DNA of 64,000 nt, from contig NC_079205.1 in the NCBI RefSeq assembly GCF_026745355.1, forward strand, positions 3,454,832 through 3,518,831, given 5' to 3'. A model generated the notes under the pieces. The model was not told the origin of the DNA and did no database searches. It saw nothing but the letters and a program-made list of their open reading frames with translations. Position 1 is the stretch's first letter. Each line of letters opens with the position of its first letter. The translations under genes and the position numbers were made by a program. The stretch is from Beta vulgaris subsp. vulgaris (lineage: Eukaryota > Streptophyta > Magnoliopsida > Caryophyllales > Amaranthaceae). Positions 10,385-23,200 of this stretch are shown one piece after another.

Positions 10385-13374
10385 TCATCCAACGAGACCT
10401 CGTAGATTCTGAATAAAGCCACTAATGTAAGAGGCTTCAAGCCCTTTTGCCAATAAAAAATCTCTCCATTTTACACGATTGATCCTTGCTTCCCTTCCTA
10501 CCTCACTCTTTGGGTCCATTATTACCTTAATTGTCTTACAAATTCCGTCTTTGGTGAGAATACCATCCTCTCCTATCTCAACTTCAACTCCAACTTTCAA
10601 GTCCAAACTCAAGAATCTAGCATTGATGAATTGATCAGTTACCTGAGGAAATAGTACCAATTGGCAATTACTCACCATAGCTTCAGATAAAGATCCTGCT
10701 CCACAATGCGTCACGAAACACCCAACTGAAGGATGTTGAAGGATTAGTTGTTGTTGGACCCAATCACCATGAACAATTCCTCTTCCTTTTGTTCTCTCTT
10801 CAAACCCTTCTGGTAAAGCATGCTCCATTGTTTCATAGCCAATTGGTAGCTTCAAGGCGGCCAAAAATGGCATACCTGTATTACAAATTAAGGATAATGT
10901 TAGATATGTGTCCATAACTGTATATGAAAGCCTTTGAAATTCAGAAAAGTTTCAGATGGGGTTTCCGGTGGGAAGGGCGTAGGGGTGAGGGAGGAGGATT
11001 CCGATGTGTAAAGCGTAGGGGTGGGGAGGATGATTTGGACGAAAAAATAAGTCAACACTGGGGAAAATCGTAATGTGGTGTAAGTTACCAATATAATTAT
11101 TTTAATTGGTCCTTCCCTTCAAAAAAAAATAAAATTTTAAGTAGTGTTTTCCCACAAAAACTCTATTTTAATTGGTGCTTCCCCAAAAAAAAACCCTATA
11201 AATCCCTACAAATAATGTAAAGTATTTTACAACTTTGGTAAAAGAAAGGAAGTATTACAAAATATGAGCGCTCATATTTTATTAGATAAATAAGTTTGAC
11301 TATGCAATTCAATAAATTATTCCAACCACTAAAAATATCTAATTAATGAAAAATATTAATCATCAAATGCAAAGGCTTATAAAAGACCATCTCATGTTAA
11401 CATTAACGTGAGACGAGTCTGTTTTTTCTTCAATTCTTAGCTTCGACCTTCATTTATTGTTTTATGATGATAATTGTAATTCTGGCTATTAGTTATTGTT
11501 TTCTGATAAATAGTTATAATATTTGGGTATTTAGTTATTATTGTTTTTTACACAGAAAACGCACAAAACTCAAATTATCTCCTGCAATTTCACTACCTTG
11601 AACCTCTCGAATGGCGAAAATGTTGAAGAAATTTCAACATTTCTCAAACACAAGAACTGGTAAATTTTAATGGGTTCTTCAAACATCACTAAATAGCTAA
11701 ACCCATATATTATTCATACTGTTCTTCATCAATCAGTTTTTTGATCCAGCTAAACTTCTGGGTTTCATCAATTGGTCACATTCTCAATTGGTTATTCATC
11801 AATATTTGTTTTCTTTCTCAAATTTGGTTGTTCTTCTTTGATATAGTGACCAATGTTTGTAAGAAAAAGGGTTTCTTGATTGAAGCTGCTAATGTGTTTT
11901 TGTGTATAAAAGATGGTGATTTTTGCCCTATATAGTTTGATTTATTTGTTGCAATTCTTTGTTGTCTGACTTATTGACGAAGAGCATGATGGCTTTGTTT
12001 TGGAGGGTTTAATTTATGATAGATTAGTGCATTAGTGTTTTTGAGAAAGACATAATTATTTATGCGTGATATTGAAGTTATGGCCAATAAAATGCATTAT
12101 AATTTGATTTTTATGATATAACTAATATAATTCAGCTCTTAGCTAATATAATTTAGCGCTTAACTAATATAATTCAGCAATTAACTAATATACTCCAACG
12201 ATTAACTAATATATACTCCAGCGACTAACTAATATACTTCAACGCTTAACTAATTCATCCAGAATCAATTTAAGGCTAGGATAACTAATAGGTGCAAGCG
12301 CTTAACTAATTCTACTGCTGGTTTGATGCACGCGCGTGATGTCAGCATGACATCAGAGGTCTCACGTTAACACTAACGTGAGACCGTCTCTCCAAAAATG
12401 GACTCATCGTCAAAATCTACATATCAAATGGACAATAGATTTTAACTTTCTAATTAGGGCAAACGATATCTTTACATACCTGTGAGCTCTAGTCCAAGAA
12501 GCAGCTCTTGAAACCGGTCCTTACTTAGAAAGCATTCACTCCCTAGTGCACAATAGATCACACTATCCTTAGCGAAGCTGCTCAGCCACGCATTAAGCTT
12601 GTCATCTAGCCTAGCTGCTGGTGGTTCCGGCACAACTGGCCCAGCCAACAACAAGGGCTTTCTATACACATTGTAAACAAAATCACAATAATCCCCTTCC
12701 ATTTCCCTACAACTCTTGGCTGCAAAGGCATCACATGCTTCTAAAGCAACGGCATGCCTTTGCAGCATCATCTTCCCTGGCCCTCCAAATTCCATCTGAG
12801 TCACAGCATACCCCACAGCGCGAGCCTCATGGTCTCGCAATGTGATCATGGACTTGGAGGGAGGGAATCCAGGAGGCGGCCGAGTTAGATCACGGCCGCC
12901 AAGTTGAGCCCTTGCTCGGGGCAAGAAATAGGCCCCACTAACTGCAAGCAATGTGGCATAGTACACGGACTTAACCCCATGTTTACGAGCCACATTAGGT
13001 AGCCACTCGGTAAAGTCGAAGAAAACTAAATCAGGCTTGAGTTGAGAAAGCAAGGACTCAATGGTGTCCTGTGTCAAGTCCATAGCAGCCATGATAAGTG
13101 ACCGCGCCTCATATGGGACATCAGCCGTTGTCTCAGCCCCAGAAGGAAGCCCTTCGACAGCCGGAACCGCGATCGGAATGAAGGTGATAAGGTGAGGGTG
13201 GTGGTTGTGAGGTGTTAGTTTTTGTTGGGTTTTGGTAGGGAGGAAAAATGAGATTTTATGACCTCTTTGAGCTAACTTATTGGCTAGTTGAAGGAAAGAT
13301 GTAAGGTGGCCAAAGGCAAACCAGGAATACATTGCTATATGCAAAGGCTTCTCTATCTTCTCAGCCATATTCAT
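10385..13374 (-). CDS. UDP-glycosyltransferase, UGT79/91 type (flavonoid/anthocyanin glycosyltransferase-like)
   Basis: Transfers a sugar from a UDP-sugar to a small acceptor or an existing glycoside in the cytosol; this clade often adds a second sugar to flavonoid glycosides, but the acceptor cannot be read from sequence. Exon 1 is 12480-13374 and exon 2 is 10385-10875, joined by a GT-AG intron (phase 1) inside ELTG-MPF; 461 residues, normal for the family. The N-terminal domain begins HIAMYSWFAFGHLTSFLQLA with the conserved His at about 23. The PSPG box runs from about 337 to 380 (WVQQQLILQHPSVGCFVTHC ... PQVTDQ). No stop or frameshift. A second ATG two codons downstream could also start. 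The 1.6-kb intron is mostly a repeat element. Confidence 0.88.
11371..12405. mobile_element. Palindrome-ended non-autonomous DNA element, copy 1 (in UGT intron)
   Basis: Both ends carry an imperfect palindrome built from GTCTCACGTTA and TAACGTGAGAC (near 11389-11414 and 12359-12385). The interior matches, in inverse orientation, the element at 35.6-37.0 kb: shared parts include the AATAGGTGCAAGCGCTTAA stretch, a GATGTCAGCATGACATCA stretch and runs of ATAACTA. There is no coding capacity. Termini are approximate and I could not fix a TSD, so the superfamily is uncertain (Mutator-like suspected). Confidence 0.6.
12117..12260. repeat. Tandem CTAATATAATTCAGCGCTTAA-like units
   Basis: Six or seven diverged copies of a unit of about 21-25 bp. 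Related units in reverse orientation occur at about 35740-35815 in copy 2 of the element, so they belong to the element rather than to the gene. Confidence 0.65.
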
Positions 13375-13969
13375 AATTGTAGGAACTTTATTATGTTCTT
13401 TGGATATTAATATTCTTCACTCGTTACTTGGTTAATTGTTGTAGAGGTTTTGAGTTTTAATTAGTTGCACAAAAAATGAGAAAGAGGTTAGTATTGCAAC
13501 TAATTCTATAAAACACCTGATTATACCCGTTCTTTTATACTGATGAGCACACCTGAAACATTCTAAATGGAGGAGATTAATTATTTTTAAACATTCCAAA
13601 TGGGAGACATCGAACGCATGATATATAAAAAAAAAAGAGACTATTTGTCCCATTCAAAATCTTGATCTAGATGTGGATCATCTGTCTAGAGCTGGCACTA
13701 TACACGTTTGAAGCACTAATTTAGATTCCATATCTAGATAATGAAATTAACTAATTTTTTTTAGAAAAAATGGCATATGGATAAGAGGTAAACAACCTTC
13801 TCTTAAATTTAATACCTATCAAATTAAGAAAAGTCTAACCATCTAAAGTAAGGTCATATTGAACTATGTTTTGAATTAATTATCTGACGCTAGGAGAAAC
13901 CTATCAAATAAGAAGAGTAATTATCAGCATATGTTGTTTAGTATATCGAGTCTGTTTTCGTTTCGAGTT
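13375..13969. other. UGT promoter region and upstream flank
   Basis: AT-rich 5' flank of the minus-strand UGT gene. No competing gene or transposon end is recognised up to the copia remnant. Confidence 0.45.
13533..13539 (-). promoter_or_regulatory. Possible TATA box of the UGT gene
   Basis: TATAAAA on the minus strand about 160 bp upstream of the UGT start codon, a fitting distance for a core promoter with a 5' UTR of roughly 125 nt. Position and motif only; not unique in AT-rich DNA. Confidence 0.4.
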
Positions 13970-16900
13970 TAGGTCCATATGTTAAACACTATAAGCCTAT
14001 AATTAACTTCTGCTTTTGATATATTTATGTAATCTGTATTCTCTCTCCTAAACCTAATAAAATTTGTTCTTTCTATTGTATAAACATAGCTGAGAATCCT
14101 TTTTGCTGCTGCCAGGTGAGCTTTACTTGGCTCACTCATGAACCTTGACACAATGCTTACAGAATGAACTATGTCTGGTCTCGTGTGTGTGAGATATATG
14201 AGAGAGCCGACCAGACTTCGATATATTGATGCATCGACCTTCTCTTTGCCATCATTCTTGGATAGCTTTTCATTAAGTGCCATTGGTGTAGCCAATGACT
14301 TGCATTCACTCATGTTGAACTTTTTAAGTAGGCCGTCTGCATATTTCTCTTGTGAGAGAAATATTTTTCCCGGGCTTTGCTTGACTTGCATGCCAAGGAA
14401 ATATTTCATGGCTCCAAGGTCGATCATTATTCCGACATCATTGCCTTCTTAAATTCCTTAATCATTTTTGAATTAGTGCCTATGTAGATTAGATCATCTA
14501 CATAGAGACACAATATGAGAAAATCTTGTGATCCTTGAGCCTTGATATATAGTGATGGCTCACTTGGGCTTTTTATAAACCCATTTTGAAGTAGGTAGCC
14601 ATCTATTTTGCTATTCCAGGCCCTAGGTGCTTGCTTAAGCCCATAAAGGGCTTTACAAAGGCAGTATACTTTGTCTTCTTTGCCTTCGATGAGATATCCT
14701 TGCGGTTGCTCAACATATACTTTTTCTTCAAGCTCCCCATTTAGAAATTCTGACTTGACATCTAATTGAAAGACTGGTAATTTAAGTTGAGCAGCAAGAG
14801 CAAGGACTGACCTGATAGTCTCCATGCGGACAACGGGAGCATATGTCTCGTTAAAGTCAATCCCTGTGTGTTGGGAGTAACCTTTTTGCAACGAGACGAG
14901 CCTTGTATTTCTGGATGGAGCCATCTTCTTTATAATTGACCTTGTAGACCCATTTGAGACCGATGACTTCTTTGTCTTCAGGTTTCTCAACAAGCTCCCA
15001 TGTGTTATTTTTCTCGATCATCTTGATTTCTTCATTCATGGCCTCGATCCATTTCTCTTCTCGTGCTGCTTCTTGAAAGCTTTGTGGTTCGCTAGCGAAG
15101 AGAGCCATGATAGATTGATTGCACTGGAAATCCTCCAAGTAGCTTGGTGGTCGTCGATCTCTTTGTGAACGTCGCACTACTGGAGCTGAGCTTTGAGAGC
15201 TTGATCCTGATGTTGGACTCATCGATCTCGAGAATGTTGTTGGAGATCTCGGTGATGATGGACTGGAGGATGAATGTGTTGCTGGATGATTTGGGCCTTC
15301 ATTTTCTCTTGGGCTTGGTGGAAGAAAATCTCCTTCACGTGGTTGAGATTCATTCTCCATCCACGTCCATTAAGCTCCTTCATCGAATATGACATCTCTT
15401 GAGATTATTAGCTTCTTAGATTCGGGCTGATAGAGACAATATCCTTTAGTCTCGTCCCTGTATCCGATGAAGATACATTTTTCTCCTTTTCCATCGAGTT
15501 TTTCCCGATTTTCTTTTTCGGGATGTGGGCATATGCGATGCACCCGAATACTTTGAGGTGCTCCACTCTTGGCTTTCTTTTATGCCAAGCTTCATAGGGT
15601 GTCATACCCATGACCACCTTCGTGGGAGATCGATTGAGAATGTAGATAGCCGTATGTACGGCTTCGGCCCAAAAACATTTGGGCAAGTGTTTGCCTTGCA
15701 TCATACTTCGGGCCATCTCAACAATGGTCCGATTTTTCCTCTCCGCAACACCATTTTGCTGATGAGGTGTGCGTCTGACAGTTAATTCTCTTTTGATTCC
15801 ATGCTCCTTACAGAAGTTGTTGAATTCTTTACTTGTAAATTCTCCCCTACGATCTGTTCATATAATTTTTATTGAATGCCCACTTTGTTTTTCCTGTGAG
15901 GGCTTTAAATTGCATGAAGTGGGAAAACGCTTCTGATTTTTGCTCCAAAATATAAACCCACACCATGCGAGTGAAATCATCGACAAATAATAGAAATATT
16001 TTTTGCAAGAGATGGATTTTCTGGTAGGGCCCCAAATATCTGCGTGAACAAGCTCTAGTGGAGCTCTAGCCCTCCAAGATGAAGTAGGGAATGGCAATCT
16101 ATGCATTTTGCCATATATACATCCCTCACATATTTTTCTTGTATTAGTTATAGGTCGAAGCCCAATCACCATTTCTTTTTGTTTTAACAGTTTTAAACTG
16201 TTAACATTTAGATGCCCGAATCTCAAATGCCACAATGTGGACTCATCCACCATAGAACTTAGGGCAACATTATGCTCCAATTGCATTCTTAATGAATATA
16301 TTTTATTAGGAGCCATTTGAGTAGTAGTAATTAGTTGCCCTTTTCTTTTATCAAATATGAGGCATTTATTAGCATCAAATTTCACCATATAACCTCTTTG
16401 AATTAGTTGGCCTACACTTAATAAATTTTGTGCAATCCCGAGGACATAGAATACATCAGAAATAAATTTAGACGAGCTGTTTTTTGTTCTAACAGCTATT
16501 GTCCCCTTGCCAGCAACCTCTTGGTTGCTTCCATCACTAAGAGTAATTTGTGTTTTATGTTTTCGTCCAGACTAACAAATGAATTTTTATTGCCAGTCAT
16601 GTGGTTTGAACAACCACTATCAATATACCATATATCGTTTGTCTCTTGGTGAGCATTTAAACATGTATAAAATAATTGATCTCTATGCTCCTTATTTTCC
16701 GTAAAATTGGCCTCTTCCTTTTGCCGGAACCAACAATCTTTTTCAAAATGAGTGTGCTTTTTGCATCTTTTACACTTATACCAGCAATCTTGTGTATTAT
16801 GACCATTTTTTTTACATAAATTGCAATAGGAGCCAGATTGGTTATTTTCTCGAGTTCCTTGATTTTTATAACTTCCTCTCCCCCTACTACGGTTATATGA

Positions 16901-17747
16901 AGTACCTCCTTTACCGTAGCCATATTTACTTTTATTTTCTCCATTATTAGAGAATTTTAATTCTTGAAAAGCTTGTTCTAGTGGCTGCTCTATAAATCTA
17001 CGCATTCTATCTTCATGTGCTAGAAGGGAGCCCATTAATTCAGTTAAACTTAATTTAGATAAATCTTTATTAGACTCCTCTATAGCGGCCACTATATGAT
17101 CATAATTTTTGGGGAGACTTCTTAATATTTTTCGAACAACTTGGACATCTTCAATTTTATCTCCATTAGTTCGGATTTGATTTATAATATTTGTTACTCG
17201 ACTAAAAAACTCTTGAATTGTTTCATTTTCCACCATTAATAAATTATCAAAGTCTCTCCATAAAGAGGTTGTGCCAGCAACCTCATTTATTTGAAGAGTA
17301 GTACCTTTTCGGAGCCTCTATATTTTGTCTCCAGGATACTCCAAGCCTCCTTGGCCGTTGTAGCAGCCATAATAGTAGGGAGGATTGTTTCATATACTCC
17401 CCGATATATTAAGGTAAGGGCATAATTATCCCTTATCCGATTTTGTTTATATTGCTTTCGTCGTGTTTCATCCCAAGTAGCTTCTTGGATTAAATCATTT
17501 GGTTGTTCATAACCATTTTGTACTAACTCCCGTAAATCTTGTGAGATAAATATGGATTTTATTTGGATAGACCATTATTGATATTTTTCTCCCTTAAATG
17601 CGGGTACCCAATTTATTTGGGGGTAATTAAATGTGTTTGAGGTTGAAGTGTTTGGGGAAGTCATTTTAATTTATGTGGTGTTTGGTTTTTTTTTTAAGGG
17701 AGTTGGATTATTTTGTGTTTAATTGTTGAAGGCTTTGGATTATAGTG

Positions 17748-17759
17748 GCTCTGATACCA
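17748..17759 (-). promoter_or_regulatory. Primer-binding site for initiator tRNA-Met
   Basis: TGGTATCAGAGC on the minus strand, separated from the LTR end by a single base. This is the standard PBS of plant copia elements. Confidence 0.85.
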
Positions 17760-17760
17760 C

Positions 17761-18100
17761 TGATGGAAATTAGCAGGCGGAAGTTAGTGGATTTGTATTG
17801 TAAATGTTTGAGTTTACTTACTGTGAGAAATTTGATGATGTGGTAAAAGGCTTTGGAAGTGAGGAAATTATTTCATTCATTCCACCCTCTTATAAACTTC
17901 ACATCCTATATTTATACATGCTAAAGAGTCGGTACGGTGTTATCCTCCACCGATATGAGATGATAATTTCTTGGATATTTCTAGATGTTCCTAAGCTCTT
18001 CTTCCTAGTTCCATTCTCTCTTTCTTTTTCCTTCTAGAATAATTTCTTCTACATCATTCTATACATTTCAAGATTTTTCTAAATTATTTTTATTTTAACA
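17761..18100 (-). repeat. 5' LTR of the truncated copia element (340 bp)
   Basis: On the minus strand it starts TGTTAAAATAAAA and ends TTTCCATCA, so it is bounded by TG...CA. A TATAAATATAGG stretch near 17909-17920 is a likely retroelement TATA box. No partner LTR exists in the window. Confidence 0.75.
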
Positions 18101-18243
18101 CGTTACAACAAGTCAGAACCAACCTATTACATTGTCGTCCTTGGTAACAGAAACAAAGTGACTTTTTTTTTGAAGAGACAGTCACCTAACATATCGGCTT
18201 TTTTCGAAAGATGTGATCAAAGAAAATTACTCAAATTAGGCAT

Positions 18244-19443
18244 ACTAAGAAGAAGGGCTGCGCTTTTTTAAAAAAGCGCAACCCTACTAAGCAGAAGGGC
18301 TGCGCTTTTTAAAAAAAGCGCAGCCCTTCCTGAAAAAATTTGAAATTTCGGAATCGCGGGCTTTGAAATATTGAGCGGGGATTCGTCAAATATATTATCC
18401 CTCATTCTCTCTCCTCTCTCACGTCCCTCATTATTCCTTTCTTCCTTCTCTCTCATCCTCTCTTCTCTCTCAAAAACTCCCATAAACATTTGCGACAAAA
18501 ACCTTGAAATGATTTGCACTAAACATGGCGACGGAGTCCGATTGCCTATTGTGATACCTTTTCGGAAGCGGAACGGGCCAACGAGTCAAACTCACTGCTA
18601 TGCTGTGACGTTTAGGCTTTTTAAGCCATCCGAGTTCGTTTAAGCCTCCAAATAGCCATTATAAGTTTTTCCGAATTTTTTTTTTCCTTAAATTATGTAT
18701 TAGGATTTTGTTTTATGTATTTAAACATTATTAGGTTAATATTTGGAGGTAGTTCTTGTATTATCAGATCTATAATGTTCTTGTATACTTCTCTTTGTTT
18801 ATATGTTTTGATTAATGTTCTTGTATACTTCTCTTTGTTTATATGTTTTGATTAATGTTCTTGTATACTTCTCTTTGTTTTGATTAATGTTCTTGTATAC
18901 TTCTCTTTGTTTATTTTGATTAATGTTCTTGTATACTTCTCTTTGTATATAATTTCTTGTATTTTCATCTTTGTTTTGATTAATGTTCTTGTATACTTCT
19001 TGTATACTTCTCTTTGTATATTAGTTTTGTTCCTTTTTTTCATTTTCGTTTCATTCTTTTTATTGTTTTGGGTTTAGTATTTTCGTTTCGAATCTCTTCT
19101 CTTCTGTTTAATTTCAGAAAATGTGAGATTATGAGTAAAAAAATGTCAAAAAAAATTTTTTATTTATTTATTTTTTTTTTGGTAGGAAGGGCTGCGCTAG
19201 TTTGGAAAAAGCGCAGCCCTTCTAGCTCAGAAGGGCTGCGCTTTTTCCTAACTAGCGCAACCCTTCTGGGCTAGAAGGGCTGCGCTTTTTCCTAACTAGC
19301 GCATCCCTTCTATCTTAAGGGCTGCGCTTTTCTAGCGCAGCCCTACTTAAAAAGTGAAGGGCTGCTACTGAAAGGGCTGCTGTCAAAAAGCGCAGCCCTA
19401 CATGCCTTTTTTAGCGCAGCCCTTCTTCATTTTTCCACTAGTG
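18244..19443. mobile_element. Non-autonomous CACTA-like element with AAGGGCTGCGCT subterminal repeats
   Basis: The right end is a clean inverted CACTAGTGGAAAAATG (19428-19443), followed by CAT. The left end reads ACTAAGAAGAAGGGCTGCGC after CAT (18241-18243), as if the first C and part of the terminal repeat were lost. The 3-bp CAT flanks fit a CACTA TSD. Arrays of AAGGGCTGCGCT and its complement fill both ends (18252-18330 and 19186-19425) and form several perfect hairpins. No transposase. The open frames inside are short and low-complexity. Confidence 0.68.
18770..19025. repeat. Tandem repeat TTAATGTTCTTGTATACTTC
   Basis: About seven copies of a unit reading TTAATGTTCTTGTATACTTC plus TCTTTGTTT, some with an extra ATATGTTTTGA spacer, so periods vary between about 28 and 40 bp. 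It lies inside the CACTA-like element. Protein frames across it are repeats, not genes. Confidence 0.8.
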
Positions 19444-19446
19444 CAT

Positions 19447-20212
19447 CCTTCCCCTCCCCCAATTTGTAGTTTCATTAATTTTTGTGTGACATTCTTTTTA
19501 TTAATTGATCAAAATACTTATTATTCAAATTTAAAAATGGTGAGTCATAGTGATAGTAACAACTGCTGAAAAGTAATTAAAAAATAATACACAAATTGTG
19601 AAACATAAGATTTAATTCATTTCTCACTTGTCTTAACATATCTCCTCCAATTTTAGTTGGCATGTTTCCTTAGGAATCTTGCCAATGCAGTACTTTGAAA
19701 GTCAATATCTTTAATTGCCAATATACAAAAGTTATAAAAGGTTCATATGTAATTTTAAAATTATATATATATATATATTGAAATAAATCTAACAATGTCT
19801 TAAGACTACGATTCTTCTTGAGTATGAACAAAAAATATGATTAAAGTTGAGCATGTAAATGGTGTGAAAGTCAAAACATATGAACTAAAACAAGACAGAA
19901 GAAGATTATTATTCCATTTAAGTATCTAAAAGATTTCCTATAAAGAAAAAGGTCACATAAAAGCATTAGAATATAAAACCTAAATGGAGTATATTAGAAT
20001 GTAAAACCTAAACTGTGTGGCCGCGCGCGACACATTGTCAGTTCGTCAGCTCATTTTCAAATGGTCATATCTCATTCGTTTCTCATCGGAATCAAACTTT
20101 TGACCAGGCGTTGGAAAACTATCGAGCAAAATTTTCATCTTTAACTTGAATCTTCCCGAAATATTAAGTTTGTTGTGAGATATGACCTTTTGAAGTTGAC
20201 CCTTATGCACAA
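19447..20212. other. Intergenic, nothing recognised
   Basis: AT-rich sequence with a short TA microsatellite near 19762. The last 200 bp (TCATATCTCATTCGTTTCTC and on) may belong to the fold-back element that follows. Confidence 0.45.
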
Positions 20213-23200
20213 ACACTTATAAACAAATGGAGTTACTCTTATGAACAGATTTAGTTACTCTTATGACCAAATAAAGTTACTTGTATGAGTATGTGGTTAC
20301 TTTTAACAATAAAATGGTTTTACTCCTATGAAGAAATGTGGTTACTCTTATAAGCAAATGCGGTTACTTTTGTGAACCTTTTGGGGTAACTCATATGATT
20401 AAATGAGGTTACTCGTATGATTTATTGAAGTTACGTGTATAAATAAATGAGGTTATTACTAGTATGAATTAATTGAGTTACTCATAAGATTAAATGAAGT
20501 TATTCATATATTAAATGACATTGCTAGTATGATTTAATTGGGTTACTCACATATAAAAATGGGGTTACTCATATAATAAAATGGGGTTACTTTTATGAAC
20601 AATTCGGGTTACTTGATCAAATAGGATCATCATATGATTAAATAAGGTTAATATTATGAAATAATTAGGTTATTTGTATGAAAAAATGAAGTTACTTTTG
20701 TGAACAAATGAGGTTACTCTTATAAACAAATGCGGTTACTTTTGTGAACTTTTGGGGTTACTCGTATAATTAAATGAGGTTACTCGTATGATTTATTGAA
20801 GTTACTTGTATAAGTGAATGAGGTTACTAGTATGATGAATTAATTGGGTTACTCATAAGATTAAATGAGGTTACTCATAGATTAAATGACATTACTAGTA
20901 TGAATTAATTTGGTTACTCATATGATAAAATAAGGTTACTTTTCTGAACAATTGGGGTTACTTGATTAAATAATGTCATCATATGATTAAATAAGGTTAA
21001 TATTGTGAACTAATGAGGTCACTCATATGAAAAAATGAAGTTACTTTTGTAAATAAATGATGTTACTCATTTGAATAAATGAGGTTACTAATTAGTTTAC
21101 TTTTATGAATGAATGAGGTTACTCTTATAAGCAAATGCGCAGTAGTACAAAAAGGTCGATTTGTGTCGGACCTGGGACCACTATTTGTGTCGGACTTGGG
21201 TCCGACGACACAGGTCTCGACGCAGATGACCTATAATTGATCTGCGTCGTATTCGGAAACGACGCAGATCTTTTAGCTATCTGCGTCGAACCCCCCTACC
21301 ATGCAACGCAGATCACTCATGTGCGTCGCACATGGCACTACATGTGACGCACATGAGACTTATCAACCATAATTCACGCCCAGCAGCCAAGCTCTCTCAT
21401 GTGCGTCGCATGTAGTGCTATATGCGACGCACATGAGGCATATCAAGGCATAATTCACCCACATCACCAGCATATAATTCACGAAATAATTCATCCACAA
21501 CGAAACTAAACTGGAAAACAGTGCAAAGCTTAAGGAGAACGAACGATTAATTTCAAACTCAGAGTATTACTCGCAGCTTAAGTAAAATCGCAATCGAATT
21601 TTTGCATTAATATTAAGTAAATATTAGATACAAACAAATTTTTGCATTAATATGTAAATATTAGATACAAACAAATGTATAAAATAAATATACAATATAT
21701 ACAAAACAAATTACATTGTAAATATGTAAAAAAAAATGTAAACTAAAAACTAAATCTAATAAAGGAACAATGCAACGACCGTTTTTCGACGTGTTCGAGG
21801 GAGACTACTTCGAGAAGAACCAAGTCCAGATCTGAAAGTTGAAAAGAAAATTCTAAATCTGAAAATAAACCATAAAAATGCCAAAAAGTAAACAAAAAAA
21901 ATTAGATATAAAAAATAAAAACGAAAGGATTAATGTTTTTATTTTTTATTTGCATGAACTAACTTACAATTTTTCAGAGCTGAAAATGAAAAATGAATTT
22001 TCAGATTTGAAAACTAAAATGAAAATCAGATCCAAAAATGAAGAAACATATCAGATTTAAAAATTGAAACTAAATTCAAACCTGTCAAAGCGAGAAAGTT
22101 AAGGGCTGAAGCCGTCGTTAGTTCACAGAAATGATGTAATTCGTTCGCCGGAAAATTTATGCGCTGAAGCCTCCGTTAGTTAGCAGAGAGAACGAAAGCT
22201 GAGAGTGAGAGTGACAACGAAGAATTTGAGAGTGGGAGTGACAGAGAAGAATTTGAGAGTGAGGAGGCGCTATAGGTTAAGGGCGAATTTGAGAATGAGA
22301 GTGAGAGAGAAGAATTTGAGAGCGAGGAGGCGCTGTAGGTTAAATGAGAGGACCGGATTTGCTGTAGGTGAAATGAGAGGACCAGATTTGAGGAGGCGTT
22401 GTAGGTTCAATGAGAGTGAGAGAAGACAACCTAATTTGAGGGGCGAATATTAAGGGGCGAGTAGGTTAAATGGTTGGTGGGTCGTGGATCTGCGTCGGAT
22501 GGGCCATTAGGTCCGACGCAAATTGAGCTTTTGCAACACACAAAAGTACCATGTGACGCAGATAGTAGAATTTTCTTTTTTCAAAAAGGAGATGATTTGC
22601 GTTGTATGTGCCAGGGTGTCCGACGCACATTGGTTTTTTGCAACGCACGTATGGTACGTGCGACGCAAATTACCCTTTTGCGTCGTTTTGCTTTACATTC
22701 GACGCACTTGGGGTGACGCAAATCGTCGTTTTTCTACTAGTGGCGGTTACTTTTGTGAACCTTTGAGATTACTCATATGATTAAATGAGGTTAGTCGTAT
22801 GATTTATTGAAGTTACTTGTATAAATAAATGAGGTTACTAGTATGAATTAATTGGATTACTCATATGATTAAATGAGATTACTTATATATTAAATGACAT
22901 TACTAGTTTGAATTAATTAGGTTACTCATATGATAAAAATGGGGTATTCATTTTGTGAACAATTGTGAGAAAGATGGATGAGTAGTAATTCCATTTTATT
23001 ATATGAGTAACCCCATTTTTATCATATGAGTAACCAATTAATTCATACTAGTAAGTAGTAACCTCATTCATTTATACAAGTAACTTCAATAAATTATACG
23101 AGTAACCTCATTTAATCATACGAGTAACCCCAAAGATTCACAAAAGTAATCGCATTTGCTTATAAGAGTAACCACAATTTTTTATAGGTTTGACACCCTT

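Larger units (their letters stand above)
13970..18100 (-). mobile_element. Ty1-copia retrotransposon, 3'-truncated (5' LTR, gag, protease, integrase, part of RT)
   Basis: Reads right to left: 5' LTR 17761-18100, primer-binding site 17748-17759, gag from an ATG at 17664, and a CCHC zinc knuckle (CNLCKKNGHNTQDC) near 16770. Then protease (WYIDSGCSNHMTG), integrase zinc finger (HLRFGH ... CEGC) near 16200, integrase core to about 15.4 kb, and reverse transcriptase with YVDDL near 14490. The RT ends near 13990 after ILSYVYTIE; RNase H, polypurine tract and 3' LTR are missing. A stop near 17570 and several frameshifts interrupt the polyprotein. The element is dead and truncated at the 3' side. Confidence 0.85.

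Noticed and set aside
10900..11091. Coding frame just upstream of UGT exon 2
   Set aside because: Lies in the intron beyond a good CAG acceptor; the first part of the open frame across 10876-10915 is read-through of intron sequence.
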